A DNA stretch of 20,227 bases, from contig CAADWP010000064.1 of assembly GCA_900752785.1 (NCBI GenBank), forward strand, positions 1-20,227. The letters run 5' to 3'. This document shows, piece by piece, positions 15,997-20,227 of the stretch. This DNA comes from an uncultured Ruminococcus sp. Lineage in GTDB: Bacteria > Bacillota > Clostridia > Oscillospirales > Ruminococcaceae. The notes below the pieces were generated by a model. It was not told the DNA's origin. It saw only the letters and a program-made list of their open reading frames with translations, and made no database searches. Made by a program: the position numbers and the translations under genes. Numbering within the stretch: the stretch's first letter is position 1; each line of letters opens with the position of its first letter.

Positions 15997-16575
15997 ATGA
16001 GCTTGTTTGATTCATTGAAAAAGTTGGTTAAATCGACTGAAGTTTCTGCGAAAAGTGCAGGAACGACTGTAAATCCGATTAAAAAAACTGATAAGAGTAT
16101 TCTTGATTCAGGAAATATTCCTCCAAAAAAGTCTGTAATTGTTGGGGATGAGTATGGTGATAAAAAATATACTTTCAGACTTTCAGGTGATTTTATCGAA
16201 TTTAACAGTCACTGCGAGATGAATCCGTCTTATCAGTATGAACCGTATAGCAGCGAAGAATATACTGGATATCTTAATAATTATCCGAATATATTTATCG
16301 GACCTTATGATGATATTTATGATGCTGTAGAAAATGATAGACCTATCGGAAACGGATATGAAAAGCTTGATAATAAATATTTTGCATTTAAAACTAAGCT
16401 TTTTTATTATGGAGAACTTCTTTATTGTTACGCTTTTCGTGACGGTACGGCAAGGGAACGTGAAATGTTTGGGTTGACCTATAACAAGGATATTGAAGGG
16501 ACTGCTCTTGAAAAAAAGCTTATGGCGGCTCTTGACGAAGCGGCTTCAACATATACTGAAATAAATGTTATTTAG
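15997..16575 (+). CDS. Hypothetical protein (192 aa) between ilvC and ilvD
   Basis: I do not recognise this protein. ATG 15997 is chosen because GAAAGGAG (15982-15989) lies 7 bp upstream; a start at 15961 lies inside the hairpin. It has no signal peptide or membrane segment. Residues 1 to about 50 are polar and probably flexible (Lys/Ser/Thr rich). The rest is rich in aromatic and acidic residues, with Tyr/Asp clusters such as [14 protein letters not shown] and [14 protein letters not shown], suggesting a compact soluble domain. It is more AT-rich than ilvC and ilvD. Its last codons run close to the ilvD ribosome binding site: 13 bp separate its stop from the ilvD start, so it is co-transcribed and perhaps coupled to ilvD. 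Confidence 0.75.
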   Translation: MSLFDSLKKLVKSTEVSAKSAGTTVNPIKKTDKSILDSGNIPPKKSVIVGDEYGDKKYTFRLSGDFIEFNSHCEMNPSYQYEPYSSEEYTGYLNNYPNIFIGPYDDIYDAVENDRPIGNGYEKLDNKYFAFKTKLFYYGELLYCYAFRDGTAREREMFGLTYNKDIEGTALEKKLMAALDEAASTYTEINVI

Positions 16576-16588
16576 TGAGGTGTTTAAA

Positions 16589-18253
16589 ATGAGTGGAAAT
16601 TATTTTTGCGAGGGTGTTGAAAAGGCATCGCAGCGTTCCCTTTTCAATGCGCTCGGACATACCAAAGAAGAAATGAATCGTCCTCTTGTCGGCATCGTTT
16701 CGTCCTACAACGAAATCGTACCCGGTCACATGAACATAGACAAGATCGTTGAAGCCGTGAAGCTCGGCGTAGCTATGGGCGGCGGAACTCCCGTGGTATT
16801 CCCTGCAATTGCCGTTTGCGACGGTATTGCAATGGGTCATACGGGTATGAAATATTCTCTTGTAACACGCGACCTTATTGCCGATTCTACGGAGTGTATG
16901 GCTCTTGCTCATCACTTTGATGCTCTGGTAATGGTTCCCAACTGCGATAAGAACGTTCCCGGACTTCTAATGGCGGCGGCAAGAGTTAACGTACCGACAA
17001 TTTTTGTAAGCGGAGGTCCGATGCTTGCAGGTCACGTAAAAGGAAAGAAAACAAGCCTTTCTTCCATGTTCGAGGCTGTCGGAGCATATACTGCCGGAAA
17101 AATGTCTGCTGAGGACGTAGAGGAATTCGAGAATAAAGCCTGTCCTACCTGCGGTTCTTGCTCGGGTATGTATACCGCAAATTCAATGAATTGCCTGACT
17201 GAAGTTCTCGGAATGGGTCTTAAAGGCAACGGCACTATCCCTGCCGTTTATTCCGAAAGAATAAAGCTTGCGAAAATGGCAGGTATGCAGGTCATGGAGC
17301 TTTACAGAAAGAATATCCGTCCTCTCGATATCATGACCGAAAAGGCGTTTATGAACGCTCTTACCGCCGATATGGCTCTCGGCTGTTCAACGAACAGTAT
17401 GCTGCATCTTCCCGCGATCGCAAACGAATGCGGAGTTGAAATTGATCTTGACATTGCAAACGAAATAAGCGCAAGGACTCCTAATCTCTGTCATCTTGCC
17501 CCTGCCGGTCATACCTATATGGAAGATCTCAACGAAGCAGGCGGAGTTTACGCTGTTCTCAATGAGCTTTCCAAGAAAAATCTTATCAATACCGACTGCA
17601 TGACGGTTACGGGAAAGACAGTCGGCGAAAATATTGCAAACTGCATCAATAAAGACCCCGAAACTATCCGTCCTATTGACAATCCGTACAGCGAAACAGG
17701 CGGAATCGCTGTTTTGCGAGGAAGTCTTGCTCCCGACAGATGTGTTGTCAAGAGAAGCGCAGTCGCTCCCGAGATGCTCGTTCACAAAGGACCTGCAAGG
17801 GTATTCGACAGCGAGGAGGAAGCTATCGAGGTTATCTATAACGGCGGAATCAAGGCAGGCGACGTTGTGGTTATCCGCTATGAAGGTCCTGCCGGAGGTC
17901 CGGGAATGAGAGAAATGCTCTCGCCTACTTCCGCAATTCAGGGAGCAGGTCTTGGCTCATCGGTTGCTCTTATCACCGACGGACGTTTCAGCGGAGCAAC
18001 TCGCGGAGCGGCTATCGGTCATGTTTCTCCCGAGGCTGTGAACGGCGGTGCTATCGCTTACGTCAAGGACGGTGACATTATTTCTATCGACATCCCGAAT
18101 TACTCTATTACTCTTGAGGTTTCCGACGAGGAGCTTGCCGAGCGCAGAAAGACTATGCCTATCAAGAAAAAGGATAATATAACGGGTTATCTCAAGCGCT
18201 ATGCGGCTGCGGTTTCCTCCGCTGATAAGGGCGCGATCATCAACAGGAAGTAA
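16589..18253 (+). CDS. ilvD: Dihydroxyacid dehydratase
   Basis: Dehydrates the dihydroxyacids made by IlvC to 2-ketoisovalerate and 2-keto-3-methylvalerate. The 554-residue protein has [17 protein letters not shown] (from about 75), the cluster cysteine in PNCDKNVPG (Cys119) and [17 protein letters not shown] (Cys185, 188, 191). The position that is Cys in [2Fe-2S] enzymes reads PGHMN here, as in the Escherichia coli type, so an oxygen-labile [4Fe-4S] cluster is likely and fits an anaerobe. ATG 16589 has GTGAGGTG just upstream; the frame is open to 16565, but that part overlaps the previous gene. It sits behind the 192-aa gene in the ilv operon. Confidence 0.97.
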   Translation: MSGNYFCEGVEKASQRSLFNALGHTKEEMNRPLVGIVSSYNEIVPGHMNIDKIVEAVKLGVAMGGGTPVVFPAIAVCDGIAMGHTGMKYSLVTRDLIADSTECMALAHHFDALVMVPNCDKNVPGLLMAAARVNVPTIFVSGGPMLAGHVKGKKTSLSSMFEAVGAYTAGKMSAEDVEEFENKACPTCGSCSGMYTANSMNCLTEVLGMGLKGNGTIPAVYSERIKLAKMAGMQVMELYRKNIRPLDIMTEKAFMNALTADMALGCSTNSMLHLPAIANECGVEIDLDIANEISARTPNLCHLAPAGHTYMEDLNEAGGVYAVLNELSKKNLINTDCMTVTGKTVGENIANCINKDPETIRPIDNPYSETGGIAVLRGSLAPDRCVVKRSAVAPEMLVHKGPARVFDSEEEAIEVIYNGGIKAGDVVVIRYEGPAGGPGMREMLSPTSAIQGAGLGSSVALITDGRFSGATRGAAIGHVSPEAVNGGAIAYVKDGDIISIDIPNYSITLEVSDEELAERRKTMPIKKKDNITGYLKRYAAAVSSADKGAIINRK

Positions 18254-18274
18254 GTTTATAGCGGTGAATACTAT

Positions 18275-18607
18275 ATGAGCATTACAGTAAATTTGTATTA
18301 TACGGGTGAAAACGGAAATGCAAAAAAATTTGTTGAAGAAATGATTGCAAGCGGAACGGTTGAAGCGATCCGCAGTGAAAAAGGAAATCTGAAATATGAT
18401 TATTTCTTTTCCGCAGAGGACAGCGAAACAGTTTTGCTGATCGACAGTTGGGAGGATCAGAAAGCGATCGACATTCACCATGGTACTCCTATGATGAAAA
18501 AAATCATTGAATTGAGAGATAAATATGATCTGCATATTAAAGCTGAACGGTATGTTTCGGATGAACAGGGAATACCCTCATCCGACGAATCTTTTATCAG
18601 AAAATAA
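18275..18607 (+). CDS. ABM-domain protein, putative quinol monooxygenase-like (110 aa)
   Basis: A small cytoplasmic protein with the antibiotic biosynthesis monooxygenase (ABM, dimeric ferredoxin-like barrel) pattern: an N-terminal strand, helix NAKKFVEEMIASG, the strand-turn LKYDYFFSAEDSETVLLIDSWEDQ, and HH preceding the next helix (IDIHHGTPMMKKIIEL). The order 'Y.y..s.ed...vll.e.W.d..a...H' is typical of YgiN-like proteins. Such proteins act on quinones or small aromatics or have unknown roles; no substrate can be named. It lies 21 bp after ilvD with a weak ribosome binding site (GCGGTGAA), so it probably relies on operon transcription. Confidence 0.82.
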   Translation: MSITVNLYYTGENGNAKKFVEEMIASGTVEAIRSEKGNLKYDYFFSAEDSETVLLIDSWEDQKAIDIHHGTPMMKKIIELRDKYDLHIKAERYVSDEQGIPSSDESFIRK

Positions 18608-18621
18608 AAGGGGTAATTTAA

Positions 18622-18669
18622 ATAGGCATAACAGTGAGTTTTTGTAAGAAAAATCATACGAGCTTGTAA
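18622..18669 (+). pseudogene. Possible remnant of a duplicated ABM gene start
   Basis: Behind a ribosome-binding-like AAAAGGGG, the bases from 18622 read IGITVSFCKKNHTSL then stop. The first residues resemble the start of the preceding ABM gene (MSITVNLYY), with ATA where ATG would be. It may be the relic of a tandem copy that lost its start and most of its length. The similarity is only a few residues. Confidence 0.2.
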
Positions 18670-18725
18670 TTAAAAACGTGTACTGCAATTCTGTTTTTTC
18701 GCATTTACCGAAAGGATGATTAATA

Positions 18726-19019
18726 ATGAGCAGAAGCTATAAAAAGACTCCTGTGATAAAAGATTCTGGTTTGAAAAGCTCTACAAACAAATCGGCTAAA
18801 CAGATAGCAAATCGTACTGTGAGACGAAAAAAATATATTCCTAACGGTGGAGGTTACAAGAAAGTATATTGCAGTTGGAACATTTGCGACTATAGATTTA
18901 TACAGACAGAAGCGGAATTCAAACAAAGGTGGGATAATGGAGATACATATCTTCATGAGACGTTTAAGACATATGAGCAGGCGTTGTTTCAATGGAAGAA
19001 ATGGTACAAATTGAAATAA
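18726..19019 (+). CDS. Small basic hypothetical protein (97 aa, MSRSYKKTP family)
   Basis: Starts MSRSYKKTPVIKD, a beginning shared by a widespread group of short accessory proteins in Firmicutes. A basic stretch KQIANRTVRRKKYIPNGGG follows, then aromatic-rich segments YCSWNICDYRF and WKKWYKLK. No enzyme motif is visible; the two halves suggest a nucleic-acid-binding or stress-related protein, but no function can be named. AAAGGATG upstream serves as ribosome binding site. It is followed 19 bp later by another small gene; the pair look like a small cassette between ilvD and leuC. Confidence 0.75.
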   Translation: MSRSYKKTPVIKDSGLKSSTNKSAKQIANRTVRRKKYIPNGGGYKKVYCSWNICDYRFIQTEAEFKQRWDNGDTYLHETFKTYEQALFQWKKWYKLK

Positions 19020-19038
19020 ATCAAGGAAGGAAAACACA

Positions 19039-19245
19039 ATGAGCAAATATATTAATTTATGGGAATATGTACGAAGTAACGGAAGCCGATCTTTTAAGCT
19101 GACATTTGAAGAAATACAGAATATTTCAGGGATACCCATAGACCATTCATTTCTGAAATACAAAAACGAGCTTACAGAGTATGGATATTCGGTCGGAAAA
19201 ATATCTATGAAAGAGAAAACGGTTATTTTTAATAAGTTTGATTGA
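19039..19245 (+). CDS. Small hypothetical protein (68 aa)
   Basis: A 68-residue protein of a common Firmicute type: MSKYINLWEYVRSNGSRSFK, then LTFEEIQNISGIPIDHSFLK and a C-terminal strand VGKISMKEKTVIFNK. The predicted fold is a small mixed alpha/beta domain; no function is known to me. GGAAGG lies upstream at suitable spacing. It lies between the MSRSYKKTP-type protein and the TIGR04076-like protein. Confidence 0.75.
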   Translation: MSKYINLWEYVRSNGSRSFKLTFEEIQNISGIPIDHSFLKYKNELTEYGYSVGKISMKEKTVIFNKFD

Positions 19246-19261
19246 TTTATAAGGAGTCTGT

Positions 19262-19615
19262 ATGAAAAAGTGGTACAATGAAGAATATGAGTTTGAAATT
19301 GAAGTTACAGGCTTTATGAGGGGCGATAATACGGAGAATTATTGCCGCAATGGCGCAGAAATCGGCGATAAGTACCGCTGCACATACGGTTGTCCGGTAA
19401 ATTCCGACGGGTATGGGATTTGCAGTAAAACAATGATAATGCTTTATCCGATTATGGAGGCTGTCAGAAGCGGAGGAGATCTGGAGAATCTTGGCGGAGG
19501 CGGAAAATACAGTAAGACTGTCGTTTGTCCTGACGGCTGTGTAATTTTTCGATTAACTGCCAGACCTCTGGGAAATAAAAATTTTCATAAGGGCGGCTTC
19601 TGGAAAGAACCATAA
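19262..19615 (+). CDS. TIGR04076-like family protein (117 aa)
   Basis: Small cytoplasmic protein with the TIGR04076 pattern: an N-terminal strand (EFEIEVTGF), Cys residues in NYCRNGAEIGDKYRCTYGCP, GYGICSKTMIMLYPIMEAV in the centre, and CPDGCVIFRLTARP near the end. The conserved cysteines and 'Gd.y....p....gic..a....yp.m.a.r.gg' layout are characteristic. The role is unknown; the cysteines may bind metal. ATAAGGAG stands just before ATG 19262, 16 bp after the previous gene. Downstream is leuC with only 41 bp between, so it is probably in the same transcript. Confidence 0.82.
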   Translation: MKKWYNEEYEFEIEVTGFMRGDNTENYCRNGAEIGDKYRCTYGCPVNSDGYGICSKTMIMLYPIMEAVRSGGDLENLGGGGKYSKTVVCPDGCVIFRLTARPLGNKNFHKGGFWKEP

Positions 19616-19656
19616 TAATTTAAATCTTACGATTTTATTTTAAAGGAGTAATTTCA

Positions 19657-20227
19657 ATGGGTATGACAATGACGCAGAAAATTCTTGCGGCTCATGCAGG
19701 GCTGGATTTCGTTCAGTCGGGGCAGCTTATTCTTGCCGATCTTGATTTGGTTCTCGGCAACGATATCACATCTCCGGTTGCTATCAAGGAATTTGCAAAG
19801 CTGAATAAAGACGGTGTTTTCGATAAGGATAAAATTACAATGGTTATGGATCATTTTGCCCCGAACAAAGATATCAAGGCTGCCGAACAGTGCAAAATGT
19901 GCCGTGATTTCTGCGGAGAAAAGGACATAACGCATTTTTACGATGTCGGAGAAATGGGTATAGAGCATGCACTTCTTCCCGAAAAAGGTCTTGTTTCAGC
20001 AGGCTTCTGTGTTATCGGAGCAGATTCCCACACCTGCACATACGGCGCTCTCGGAGCGTTCTCGACAGGCGTAGGTTCAACCGATATGGCGTGCGGAATG
20101 GCGATCGGCAAGGCATGGTTTAAAGTTCCGTCCGCAATAAAATTCAACCTTACGGGAAAGCTCCGAAAGTATGTTTCCGGCAAGGACGTTATCCTGCATA
20201 TTATCGGAAAAATCGGCGTTGACGGTG
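19657..20227 (+). CDS. leuC: 3-isopropylmalate dehydratase large subunit, 5' part
   Basis: Large subunit of isopropylmalate isomerase (with LeuD), an aconitase-family [4Fe-4S] enzyme turning 2-isopropylmalate into 3-isopropylmalate. The frame is open to the window edge, covering 190 of about 420 residues. Visible landmarks: [11 protein letters not shown] at the start, DHFAPNKD (65-72), [10 protein letters not shown] (79-88) and [20 protein letters not shown] (121-140). The form matches the shorter LeuC/HacA type found in archaea and anaerobic Firmicutes. AAAGGAG (19642-19648) is 8 bp upstream of ATG 19657. leuD and leuB are expected beyond the edge. leuA is not in this operon but upstream under its own T-box. 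Confidence 0.95.
   Translation, partial: MGMTMTQKILAAHAGLDFVQSGQLILADLDLVLGNDITSPVAIKEFAKLNKDGVFDKDKITMVMDHFAPNKDIKAAEQCKMCRDFCGEKDITHFYDVGEMGIEHALLPEKGLVSAGFCVIGADSHTCTYGALGAFSTGVGSTDMACGMAIGKAWFKVPSAIKFNLTGKLRKYVSGKDVILHIIGKIGVDG

Overview
The window looks like a chromosomal segment of an anaerobic gut or rumen Firmicute close to Ruminococcus (Oscillospiraceae/Ruminococcaceae). The evidence is a secreted protein with a type I dockerin plus Cthe_2159-like (DUF4353) carbohydrate-binding repeats, a YfhO-type membrane protein, Firmicute-style AGGAGG ribosome binding sites, near-consensus sigma-A promoters, a T-box leader and an oxygen-sensitive style dihydroxyacid dehydratase. The genus is inferred from gene content, not from a database match.

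Left part (1-4636): a structured, repeat-like sequence at the window edge; a minus-strand 64-aa highly charged protein with its own terminator; a 450-bp intergenic region ending in a sigma-A promoter and a structured leader; then a very large YfhO-family membrane protein (TTG start) and its terminator. Middle part (4637-10000): a 1062-aa dockerin protein with two DUF4353-type units; then an AT-rich secreted papain-like/C39-like cysteine protease, whose signal peptide is cut off by a one-base deletion in an A-run, followed 18 bp later by a small lipoprotein with a lectin-like C-terminal domain.

Right part (10000-20227): a branched-chain amino acid biosynthesis region. leuA has its own consensus promoter and a T-box leader. 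The following ilvB-ilvN-ilvC-orf-ilvD-(small orfs)-leuC cluster has a separate promoter and a 300-nt leader. That leader encodes a 20-aa peptide rich in Ile/Val codons (MRSIIASTGIVIMTAPPADR). It contains a chain of mutually exclusive helices (1:2, 2:3, 3:4, then the terminator 4:5), which reads as a ribosome-mediated attenuator. So two adjacent operons of one pathway seem to sense amino acid supply in different ways: uncharged tRNA binding directly to RNA for leuA, and translation of a leader peptide for ilv. This is the most interesting signal in the window.

IlvBN (acetolactate synthase), IlvC (ketol-acid reductoisomerase) and IlvD (dihydroxyacid dehydratase) make the 2-keto acids of valine and isoleucine. 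LeuA and LeuC (isopropylmalate synthase and isomerase large subunit) divert 2-ketoisovalerate to leucine. Five small proteins of unknown or loosely known function sit among these genes in the same direction: a 192-aa protein between ilvC and ilvD, and an ABM-domain protein, two small hypotheticals and a TIGR04076-like protein between ilvD and leuC. leuC runs off the right edge. No tRNA, rRNA, CRISPR array or insertion sequence was seen.
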